DNA of 64,000 nt, from assembly GCA_021809435.1 (NCBI GenBank), contig JAKBAD010000002.1, positions 124,001 to 188,000 of the forward strand. The letters are read 5' to 3'. This stretch comes from Pseudomonadota bacterium (GTDB taxonomy: Bacteria > Pseudomonadota > Alphaproteobacteria > Acetobacterales > Acetobacteraceae). The notes under the pieces were generated by a model, which had not been told where the DNA came from, ran no database searches, and was given only the letters and a program-made list of their open reading frames with translations. This document shows positions 16,313-23,437 of the stretch, in pieces; within the stretch, counting starts at the first letter, position 1; each line of letters begins with the position of its first letter. The position numbers and the translations under genes were made by a program.

Positions 16313-17043
16313 GGCGGGGGCTGGCCTTGGGGGCGCTGCTGCTGGGCGCCTGGTGGGGGGTGAGCGCGCTGGGGCTGGTGCCCGATTTCATGCTGCCCTC
16401 ACCCGCCGAGGTGGCGCTGGCCGGGTGGCGGAACAGCGCGTATCTGGCCCAGAATGCCGTGGTGACGGGGAGCGAGATTTTGCTCGGGCTGCTGGGCGGC
16501 ACCTTGCTGGGGGCGGCGGCGGCGGTGGTGATTGCGGCCTCGCGCGCTTTGCAGCGCTGGCTGATGCCGCTGCTGGTGGTTTCTCAGGCGGTGCCGGTGT
16601 TCGCGCTGGCGCCGCTGATGGTGCTGTGGCTGGGGTTTGGCCTGGCCTCGAAAGTGGCGCTGGCGGTGCTGGTGATATTTTTTCCGGTGACGGCGAATTT
16701 TTTGGACGGGCTGCGGCGCACCGAGCCGGGATGGCTGGATTTGGCCGCCACCATGGGCGCCAAGCCGTGGCGCGTGCTGCTGAGGGTGCGGCTGCCCGCC
16801 GCGCTGCCGGCGCTGGCCTCGGGCGTGCGGGTGGCGGCGGCGGTGGCGCCAATTGGCGCGGTGCTGGGCGAATGGGTGGGGGCTTCGAGCGGGCTGGGCT
16901 ATGTGATGCTCAACGCCAATGCGCGCATTGAGACGGCGCTGATGTTTGCCGCGCTGGTGCTGCTGGCGCTGATGAGCGTGGCGCTTTATGTGGCGGTGGA
17001 CCGGGGCTTGCGGGCTGCTTTGCGCTGGAGCCCGGGAGGTTAG
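16309..17043 (+). CDS. thiX: Thiamine-precursor ABC transporter, permease
   Basis: Inner-membrane permease of 244 residues, BPD_transp_1 (SsuC/TauC/ThiX-like) type, with about six membrane segments. An EAA-like loop is present at DLAATMGAKPWRVLLRVRLPAALP. The start is GTG within the GTGA overlap with the ATPase stop. The TAG stop is the first triplet of the palindromic element at 17041-17088. It completes the riboswitch-controlled importer. Confidence 0.9.
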   Translation: MRRGLALGALLLGAWWGVSALGLVPDFMLPSPAEVALAGWRNSAYLAQNAVVTGSEILLGLLGGTLLGAAAAVVIAASRALQRWLMPLLVVSQAVPVFALAPLMVLWLGFGLASKVALAVLVIFFPVTANFLDGLRRTEPGWLDLAATMGAKPWRVLLRVRLPAALPALASGVRVAAAVAPIGAVLGEWVGASSGLGYVMLNANARIETALMFAALVLLALMSVALYVAVDRGLRAALRWSPGG

Positions 17044-17088
17044 AGCAGTTTCCAATCAAATGATTCCATTTGATTGGATGTCGCTCTA
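17041..17088. repeat. Palindromic element, copy 2, between convergent stops
   Basis: 48-bp dyad: outer arms tagagc/gctcta, inner arms ccaatcaaatg/catttgattgg around attc. Its first triplet is the TAG stop of thiX and, on the other strand, its last triplet is the TAG stop of the TAXI gene. It therefore fills exactly the gap between two convergent genes and supplies both stop codons. It probably also acts as a bidirectional terminator. Confidence 0.85.
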
Positions 17089-18063
17089 GCCGATATCGGC
17101 GCTGTTGACGCGCTGGCCGGCGGCGATGAGGGCGGCGGCGGCGGCTGGATGGAATTTGAGGCCGAGGCCGCCGACGCCGGTGAGTGGCGGCGGGTTGGCG
17201 GCGGCGGGTACGGCATCGGCCAGTTGGGCGCGGTGGGTGAGCGCGGCGCGGGTGATGGCGCCGGCCAGGGCGGCCGGCAGGCTGGCCGCGCCGATGGCGT
17301 AATTATCGGTGCCGAGCGTGGAGACGGGCACGTTCAGCCCCGGAAATGTGCCCTTTGGCAGGATGATTTCACGAAAGCCCGGCAGTTTGGCGGCGACCAG
17401 GGCGCATTCATCTTGCGAGAAACCGATGAGGGAGAAACGATGCCCCATGGCCGCCTGGGTGATGACGCTGAGCGGCGGGGCGCCGATGAAGGCGCAGGCA
17501 TCGAGCCGGCCGGACTGCATGGCCTGGATTTGCGGGCCGAGATCGCCGGTGAGGGTGCGGGCGGGCGCGACGCCGAGCAGGCCCAGAATTTGGGCCACCG
17601 TGGCATCGACCGAGCCGCCATCCGGCCCGATGCCGATGGTGAGGCCGGCCAGCTCGGAGAGCCGCGTGGGGCCGCCGGGGGGGGCGAAAATTTGCAGCAC
17701 CGAGACATAGGCCGGGAATAGCAGGCGGAAAGAGGAGATTTTGGCTCCGGCCGTCCAGCGGCCAGTGCCGGTGACGGCCTCGTGCGCGACCGCGGCGGTG
17801 GTGAGGCCGAGCTGGGTGGTGCCTTCATCGATGAGCAAGATATTGGCGTCGGCGCCGCCTGTTTCGTGATAGGCGATGTCAACGCCCGCTTGGGCCGCGG
17901 CCAGTTGGCCCCAGGCGGGGCCGAAGAGGGCGTAGTCTCCGCCCGGGCGGCCGGTGGCCATGACCAGGCCGCTGGGCACGGGCTGCGCGCGGGCCGGGCG
18001 CAGGCCGGAAGCGGCAAGGGCCAGCCCAAGACAGGGCAGCAACCGGCGGCGCGACAGGTTCAC
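17086..18063 (-). CDS. TAXI-family TRAP-type substrate-binding protein
   Basis: 325-residue extracytoplasmic binding protein of the TAXI family. The twin-arginine-like start is NLSRRRLLPCLGLALAAS. The mature region has the family pattern VMATGRPGGDYALFGPAW, HETGGADANILLID and LGLTTAAVAHEA. TAXI proteins normally work with a fused DctQM membrane component; none is seen in the window, so it is an orphan here. The stop lies in the palindromic element. Confidence 0.85.
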   Translation of the reverse strand: MNLSRRRLLPCLGLALAASGLRPARAQPVPSGLVMATGRPGGDYALFGPAWGQLAAAQAGVDIAYHETGGADANILLIDEGTTQLGLTTAAVAHEAVTGTGRWTAGAKISSFRLLFPAYVSVLQIFAPPGGPTRLSELAGLTIGIGPDGGSVDATVAQILGLLGVAPARTLTGDLGPQIQAMQSGRLDACAFIGAPPLSVITQAAMGHRFSLIGFSQDECALVAAKLPGFREIILPKGTFPGLNVPVSTLGTDNYAIGAASLPAALAGAITRAALTHRAQLADAVPAAANPPPLTGVGGLGLKFHPAAAAALIAAGQRVNSADIG

Positions 18064-18138
18064 CGTTCATCCTCCCGATAGATGGGGCGGATTTGAGCGC
18101 CGGGGGTGGGGAAATGTCAAGCGGCGGGGGGATGGGGG

Positions 18139-18166
18139 TGTCGCGCAACTCCTAAGTTACGCGACA
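18139..18166. repeat. 28-bp dyad-symmetric direct repeat, left copy (possible recombination site)
   Basis: Twelve-base arms tgtcgcgcaact and agttacgcgaca (reverse complements but for one base) around a 4-bp centre ccta. A second copy in the same orientation at 20268-20295 matches 24 of 28 bases. The two bracket the AIPR gene. The size and the arm-spacer-arm layout resemble sites of tyrosine recombinases such as dif. Confidence 0.65.
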
Positions 18167-18207
18167 ATCCTGGTCTCGGTAAAAACGACCCGACCACGAC
18201 ATTGGAC

Positions 18208-18258
18208 GAAGCAGTCTCTATGTCCGCTTTGCAGGAAACCGGACATAGAGACTGCTTC
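18208..18258. repeat. Perfect 19-bp inverted repeat downstream of AIPR gene
   Basis: Arms 18208-18226 (gaagcagtctctatgtccg) and 18240-18258 are perfect reverse complements around a 13-nt loop. It lies about 120 bp past the AIPR stop, within the direct-repeat-bounded segment. There is no T-run, so it may be a structured RNA 3' end or a mobile-element feature rather than a simple terminator. The rest of 18064-18376 holds only this hairpin and the 28-bp repeat. Confidence 0.7.
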
Positions 18259-18376
18259 ACGGCAACCGTGGCATGGTGCACGATGCGGCATTCAATTGGA
18301 TAGACTGGTAATGTTCAATTTTTGAAATTCTCCAAAACCTGGCTGCGTCGGTTGCTCCAGCAAGCGCATGGCTGCT

Positions 18377-20074
18377 TCAAAGTAGCTGATCGACATTCGC
18401 CAAAGTCGTATTCGTCAGCGGTGGAGACTTAAGCAAGTCCCGCGATAGGTCTGGATCCGGGATGCTTGTTTTAATCAACGTATCTAGCCTGTCGAACCAA
18501 TCACCTTCGTTCGAGGCAAAGAGGTTATACAACGCCTCGTTGCGGCTCTTGCAACACCACTCTTTGTACTTTGCGCCGCAGTACTTTGCTGCGGCCGTCA
18601 TGATGTGCCAACGAAGCTTGGAGTACTTGCCATCGAACCGCTTATTCGAGGTGAGCATCCTCAGACGATAGTGGCAGAAGCAGGCGGTATAGTAATCCTC
18701 TTCCGGCTTTCCCGCATGGAAAACCTCAGACAGTAGCTCTCCTGTGAGGCGATTTGGGTAACGACTGGCGAGATCAGGCCGCATCATCACCGTCGCAGCA
18801 TAGCATCGTGCTGTCTCCCTGACATCGAAAATCCTGACCGGAGAGACATTTTCCGGCCCATATTGACCTTTTCGGCGTTCGAAGTAGAGCCGATTGGCTT
18901 CGCCTGCGCCACGAGCATTAAAATATCGCTCCAAATCGCGAAGTATTGTCATAGTAGCGACGAACTGATCGTCTTCCACCTTAGATTGTCGGTTCGTCGC
19001 TCGGACAATATCATCGATCACGGTAGGGTCATCAGCCTCAATCAGCTTCACCATCAGACTCACCGTGTCATCCGTTTGATCGTCAAACGCGATAAGCACG
19101 TTCGATGTCTGACATCCGTTTACGATCTGGAAATCCCTAATGTAGATATCCTGACCGGCAGGCCGAACGCTCGTGGCAACGATGGTTACCCCATTGTTCA
19201 TTAGACCAAATCGCGATTTTTTGTCAGCATCTCCAAGAGTTCCTGCAATTTCGGCGTTCACGTCAGCATCGACACCGAGGAAATCACGCACGTTTTCTTC
19301 GAAGAGCTTTTTCCGAGGCAGTCCGTGCTGATCCTTGAGGATTGCCTGAATGAAACTTCGCGCCTTCACCGTGGCTACATACGCGTTGTTGATGTTCTGA
19401 GCCGCCGGAAATGGCGCATACCCGACGGTCGCTAGGCTGGCTTCGACAGGGCCGTCAGCCGCGAGCCAATACTCGTGAATCACGTCGCGATGGGCTTTAA
19501 CTAACTTTGTGTCATTCGAATAACCCAACGCCCTAATCGCGATTAATCCAGCAGCGAAAGCTGCATTGATTTCCTCTGCACCAGTCTCCGGCGCAGCAGT
19601 GAAGAAGTATGCGTGTAGGTCAGGAAGGCCGCCTCTTATACGGCCAATGTTCCTGAACAGCAGCTTGAACATATCTTTGAAATCCGCCAAAAATCGGCTA
19701 TGTGGCTGCTGAGGTGCCTCGGACAAATAGTCTGTGATCGCCGCGACAAAAGAGTCGATCTCCACCTTCGACCAAGTCGTGGACCGCTTCGCTTGTGTCA
19801 GGACAACCGTGACATGAAATTCTCGACGTGAAGACTTGAAGATTTCTTCCAGTTCATCAGCGGAGAAAACTGCCCGGTCGTCAAGAAAAAGAAGTGCACC
19901 GTCGATCCCCGGATCAGGACCCTCGTAGACCAAGTCCGTCGCTTCAACCTTGTCGGCGGAGTAGCAGGCAAAGGCGCAGTACGCGGTGAAGGCTTCGAAG
20001 TTTTTTGCTTCGTCGAAAGGGGCGGCAAAATTTGCGCAGAAGGTGTCGAAATAAGACCTTGTAACCAGGTGCAT
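18377..20074 (-). CDS. AIPR-family abortive-infection protein with nuclease-like N-terminus
   Basis: 565 residues. The centre carries the AIPR (abortive infection phage resistance) signature: LFEENVRDFLG, then FGLMNNGVTIVA with NNG at 293-295, then DFQIVNGCQTSN with QIVNGCQT at 316-323. The N-terminus has a restriction-endonuclease-like pattern: PGIDGALLF with D58 and, after a strand, LTQAKRS with Q94 and K96, matching the D...QxK core of PD-(D/E)XK nucleases. So it is probably a stand-alone phage-defence effector that cuts nucleic acid; defence is known for the family, the activity here is inferred. GC content is lower than in its neighbours. It sits alone between 28-bp direct repeats with no methylase, toxin or recombinase next to it. 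Confidence 0.85.
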   Translation of the reverse strand: MHLVTRSYFDTFCANFAAPFDEAKNFEAFTAYCAFACYSADKVEATDLVYEGPDPGIDGALLFLDDRAVFSADELEEIFKSSRREFHVTVVLTQAKRSTTWSKVEIDSFVAAITDYLSEAPQQPHSRFLADFKDMFKLLFRNIGRIRGGLPDLHAYFFTAAPETGAEEINAAFAAGLIAIRALGYSNDTKLVKAHRDVIHEYWLAADGPVEASLATVGYAPFPAAQNINNAYVATVKARSFIQAILKDQHGLPRKKLFEENVRDFLGVDADVNAEIAGTLGDADKKSRFGLMNNGVTIVATSVRPAGQDIYIRDFQIVNGCQTSNVLIAFDDQTDDTVSLMVKLIEADDPTVIDDIVRATNRQSKVEDDQFVATMTILRDLERYFNARGAGEANRLYFERRKGQYGPENVSPVRIFDVRETARCYAATVMMRPDLASRYPNRLTGELLSEVFHAGKPEEDYYTACFCHYRLRMLTSNKRFDGKYSKLRWHIMTAAAKYCGAKYKEWCCKSRNEALYNLFASNEGDWFDRLDTLIKTSIPDPDLSRDLLKSPPLTNTTLANVDQLL

Positions 20075-20267
20075 GACGGATTCCGAGAGTAACTAGTTAG
20101 GCATCAATATACCCTCGTGCTTCAGCACAACAATCCTAAATGTCCCACTGGAATGGCATGCTGCATCGCAGCGCTTATTGAGGGTTTGAACGGCGGCTTC
20201 ATGCCGCTGAGCGGGCACTCTGAAGTTTCCGCGTGATGACCGCTTACCCCCCTACCCGGTCACCGGC

Positions 20268-20295
20268 TGTCGCATAACTCGTAATTTACGCGACA
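20268..20295. repeat. 28-bp dyad-symmetric direct repeat, right copy
   Basis: Same orientation as the copy at 18139-18166 with four differences in 28 bases; arms tgtcgcataact and atttacgcgaca around cgta. It lies about 190 bp upstream of the AIPR start. The gap 20075-20432 otherwise holds no gene. Confidence 0.65.
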
Positions 20296-20328
20296 ACCGC
20301 CCCGCACTGACAGGACATGATGATCACA

Positions 20329-20381
20329 TGTCGCGTATCTTTGTCGCTGGATATGATCTCTTGCGCCTAAACTGCGCGACA
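20329..20381. repeat. Two outward-facing half-copies of the 28-bp repeat
   Basis: tgtcgcgtatct at 20329-20340 matches one arm of the repeat, and cctaaactgcgcgaca at 20366-20381 matches the centre and right arm. They face each other across about 25 bp, making a second, degenerate site next to the right direct repeat. This resembles the multi-arm ends of recombinase-mobilised elements. Confidence 0.45.
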
Positions 20382-20432
20382 GGCCGCGAAGGCCGTTCCT
20401 GGGTTTAGCGGCCCGTTTGGCGGTTCTCTGCT

Positions 20433-21323
20433 CTATCCAGCTGGTGGGCGGGGGGGTTGGAGTTCGCTGACGATGATGCCCGCCACGATGAGCCCGGCGC
20501 CCAGCACCGCCAGGGCGGGCAGGGTGTCGCCCGCCAGGCGGCCGGCGATGCCGCCCCAGACGGGCTCGCCGGCATAGATGATGGTGGCGCGCGCGGGGGA
20601 GACGGATTTTTGCGCCCAGTTCATGGTGAGCTGGATGAGCGCGCTGGCCAGTCCCAGCCCCAGTGCGGCCAGCAGCCAGACCCAGGAAAAACCCGGCGCG
20701 TGTTCGCCCGCCAGGGGCATGGCGGCGAAGGCGCACAGGCCGGCGGCGAAGAGCTGGATGAGGGTGACGCGGGTGCTGTCAACGCTGCCCGCGAAGCCGC
20801 CGATGAGCAGGATTTCGGCGGCGATGGCGGCGGCGCCGATGAGGGTGGCGGTTTCGCCACGGCCAAGCCCGACATGCCACGCCGCCGGCCCGGCGATGCA
20901 GGACAGGCCCGCGAAGGCCAGCGCGATGCCACCCCAGGTGAGCAGGCGCGGCGGGCGCCTGAGCACCAGCCATTGCAGCAACGGCACCATGGGCACGTAA
21001 AGCCCGGTGAGAAAGGCCGAGGTGCTGCTGTTGATGGTGCAGAGCCCGTAAGTTTGCAGCCCATAGCCCAGGAAGATGGCCAGGCCGATGGCGCCGCCCG
21101 CCAAAGCTTCGCGCCCCGTGAGGCCGCGAAGCTTTGGGCGGAACAGCGCCAGGCTGAGCAGGCCAGCGGTGATGAAGCGCACGCCAACGAAAAACAGCGG
21201 GCCGCTATGGCGCATGGCCTGGTGCACGATGACGAAGGTGGTGCCCCAGACCATGGTGATGAGGAGCAGCGCCAGTTCCTGTTTGGTGAAAAGGGCGGTG
21301 CGGCGGGGGAGCGCGGCGCTCAC
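20433..21323 (-). CDS. EamA/DMT-family transporter
   Basis: Drug/metabolite-transporter superfamily protein of 296 residues with about ten membrane helices and two EamA halves. The first half has LLLITMVWGTTFVIVHQAM and FFVGVRFITAGLLSL; the second ends with QKSVSPARATIIYAGEPVWGGIAG, the standard EamA repeat. The start is the GTG at 21323, overlapping the iminopeptidase stop (GTGA); the longer open frame upstream lies over that gene and is spurious. Substrate unknown. Confidence 0.88.
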   Translation of the reverse strand: MSAALPRRTALFTKQELALLLITMVWGTTFVIVHQAMRHSGPLFFVGVRFITAGLLSLALFRPKLRGLTGREALAGGAIGLAIFLGYGLQTYGLCTINSSTSAFLTGLYVPMVPLLQWLVLRRPPRLLTWGGIALAFAGLSCIAGPAAWHVGLGRGETATLIGAAAIAAEILLIGGFAGSVDSTRVTLIQLFAAGLCAFAAMPLAGEHAPGFSWVWLLAALGLGLASALIQLTMNWAQKSVSPARATIIYAGEPVWGGIAGRLAGDTLPALAVLGAGLIVAGIIVSELQPPRPPAG

Positions 21324-22270
21324 CCCAGCGCCTTGGCGCGCTCGAGCGCCGCGACCAGGGCCAGGCGGATGCCGGGCTCGAGCGCGGAATGGCCGGCATC
21401 GGGGACCATGGTGAGGCGGGCGGCGGGCCAGGATTGGGCCAGCTCGAAGGCGGATTGGGCGGGGCAGATCATGTCGTAGCGGCCTTGGATGATCTCGCCT
21501 GGAATGTCGCGGAGCTTGTGCATGTGGCCCAACAGCCCGCCTTCGGGGAGGAACAGGTCGTGGCGGAAATAATGCGCCTCGATGCGGGCGAGGCCGATGG
21601 CGGTGCGGTCTTGGGCGAAGGCGGAGACCGCCTCGAAGCTCGGCAGCAGGGTGGAGCACGAGCCTTCATAGACCGACCAGGCGCGCGCGGCGGGGCCGTG
21701 AATGGCGGGGTCGGGGTTGGTGAGGTGGCGGAAATAATTATTCAGCAGGTCGGCCCGCTCATGGGCGGGCAGGAAACCCGCGAACGCCGCGTGGGCTTCC
21801 GGGAACACGCGCGCCATGCCGTGGAGGAACCATTCGACCTCGGGCGCGCGGCCGAGGAAAATGCCGCGCAAAATGGCGCCCATGACCCGCGCGGGGTGGG
21901 ATTGGGCGTAGGCGAGCGCCAGGGTGGAGCCCCAGGAGCCGCCAAAGAGCAGCCAGCGATTGATGCCCAGATGCGTGCGCAGCAGCTCGATATCGGCCAC
22001 CAGATGGGGGGTGGTGTTGTCCTCGATGCTGCCCAGGGGGGTGGAGCGGCCGGCGCCGCGCTGGTCGAAGATGATGACGCGCCAGAAATGGGGATCGAAA
22101 AACCGCCGGTGCACGGCCCCTGCCCCGGCGCCCGGGCCGCCATGGAGGAACAGCACCGGATGGCCGGACGGGTTGCCGACCTGCTCGAAATACATGCGAT
22201 GGCCGCCGGACAGGGGGAGATAGCCTGTCTCGAAGGGCGCGATGTCGGGGTAGAGGTCGCCGCGCGGCAT
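21320..22270 (-). CDS. pip: Proline iminopeptidase
   Basis: Alpha/beta-hydrolase (peptidase S33) removing N-terminal proline from peptides. 316 residues from the ATG at 22270. The oxyanion motif is HGGPGAGAG (about residue 43), then DQRGAGRSTP, and the nucleophile serine lies in GGSWGSTLALAYA near residue 110; the catalytic Asp (GRYDMICP) and His (DAGHSALE) follow near the C-terminus. It lies seven bases after the aminotransferase stop and overlaps the EamA gene. Confidence 0.93.
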   Translation of the reverse strand: MPRGDLYPDIAPFETGYLPLSGGHRMYFEQVGNPSGHPVLFLHGGPGAGAGAVHRRFFDPHFWRVIIFDQRGAGRSTPLGSIEDNTTPHLVADIELLRTHLGINRWLLFGGSWGSTLALAYAQSHPARVMGAILRGIFLGRAPEVEWFLHGMARVFPEAHAAFAGFLPAHERADLLNNYFRHLTNPDPAIHGPAARAWSVYEGSCSTLLPSFEAVSAFAQDRTAIGLARIEAHYFRHDLFLPEGGLLGHMHKLRDIPGEIIQGRYDMICPAQSAFELAQSWPAARLTMVPDAGHSALEPGIRLALVAALERAKALG

Positions 22271-22277
22271 CACCAGC

Positions 22278-23426
22278 TCAGGCGCTCAGGGCTTGGCGCA
22301 GCACGGCGGCGACGCGCAGGGCCTGATCGTCGGTGAGGTCGGGGTGGATGGGGAGAGCCAGGATGCGCGGCCCCAGGCCCTCGGCGACCGGCAGGGCGGT
22401 GCCATCATGCGCGGCGGCATAGGCGGGCTGCTCGTGCAGGGCGCGGGGGTAATAGATGGCGTGGCCGATCTGGGCCTCGGCCAGCGCGGCCTTGGCGGTC
22501 TCGCGCGCCGCGTGGGTGGGGAAGAGCACGGCATAGACCGCCCAGGCGGAGGTGCTGGCGGGCACGCGCGCGGGTGTGGCCAGCAGGGGGCCCAGTTCGC
22601 GGTCATAGATTTGGGCGATTTGCTCGCGCCGGGCCAGCTCGGCTGCGAAGATGGTGAGTTTGGAGAGCAGCACGGCGGCTTGCAGCGTGTCGAGACGGCC
22701 ATTCATGCCGATGCGCTCGACCTGATAGCGTGTGGCGCCTTCGCCATGGGTGCGCAACGAGCGGTAGAGGGTAGCGCGCTCATCGGATTGGGTGAAAAGG
22801 GCGCCGCCATCGCCATAGCCGCCCAGGGGCTTGGAGGGGAAAAACGAGGTGGCGGTGGCATCGGCCTGGGTGCCGAGGCGATGGCCGTGCAGGCTGGCGC
22901 CGAAGGATTGGGCGCAATCATCGAGGGTGAACAGGCCTTCGCGGGCGGCGAGCGCGGTGAGGGCGGGCCAGTCGGCCGGTTGACCGAACAGATCGACGCC
23001 GATGATGGCGCGTGGGGTCAGGCGGCCCGCGGCGCGCACCTGTTGGAGACGGGTGGCGAGGTGGGCGAGGTCGATTTGAAAGGTGCGGGGATCGACATCG
23101 ACAAAGACCGGGGTGGCGCCGAGCAGCAGCGCGACCTCGGCGGTGGCGGTGTAGGTGAAGGCGGGCAGGAACACGGCATGGCCCGGACCGATCTGCTCGG
23201 CCATCAGGGCGATGGTCAGGGCATCGGTTCCTGACGACACGGTGACGCAATGTTTGGCGCCGCAGAAGCGGGCCAGCTCGGCCTCGAGTTCGCGCACTTC
23301 GGGGCCGAGTATGTATTGGCCATGGGCCAGCACGGCATTGATGCGGGCCTGCACGTCGCCGTGCAGGCGGGCCTGCTGGGCCTTGAGGTCGAGAAAGGGA
23401 ATCGGCGGGAGGGGTTGGGCGGTCAT
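22278..23426 (-). CDS. DegT/DnrJ/EryC1-family sugar aminotransferase
   Basis: PLP-dependent nucleotide-sugar aminotransferase of 382 residues. It starts with IPFLDLKAQQARL and shows SSGTDALTIALMA (PLP phosphate), PAFTYTATAEV, DDCAQSFGA (PLP ring Asp) and the Schiff-base lysine in SFFPSKPLGGYGDGG. This motif set is typical of WlbE/PglE-like enzymes that aminate 3-keto or 4-keto sugars. It follows the 4,6-dehydratase gene by 11 bp, so the pair likely makes an amino-deoxy sugar for surface glycans. Confidence 0.92.
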   Translation of the reverse strand: MTAQPLPPIPFLDLKAQQARLHGDVQARINAVLAHGQYILGPEVRELEAELARFCGAKHCVTVSSGTDALTIALMAEQIGPGHAVFLPAFTYTATAEVALLLGATPVFVDVDPRTFQIDLAHLATRLQQVRAAGRLTPRAIIGVDLFGQPADWPALTALAAREGLFTLDDCAQSFGASLHGHRLGTQADATATSFFPSKPLGGYGDGGALFTQSDERATLYRSLRTHGEGATRYQVERIGMNGRLDTLQAAVLLSKLTIFAAELARREQIAQIYDRELGPLLATPARVPASTSAWAVYAVLFPTHAARETAKAALAEAQIGHAIYYPRALHEQPAYAAAHDGTALPVAEGLGPRILALPIHPDLTDDQALRVAAVLRQALSA

Positions 23427-23437
23427 GATGCCCGAGC

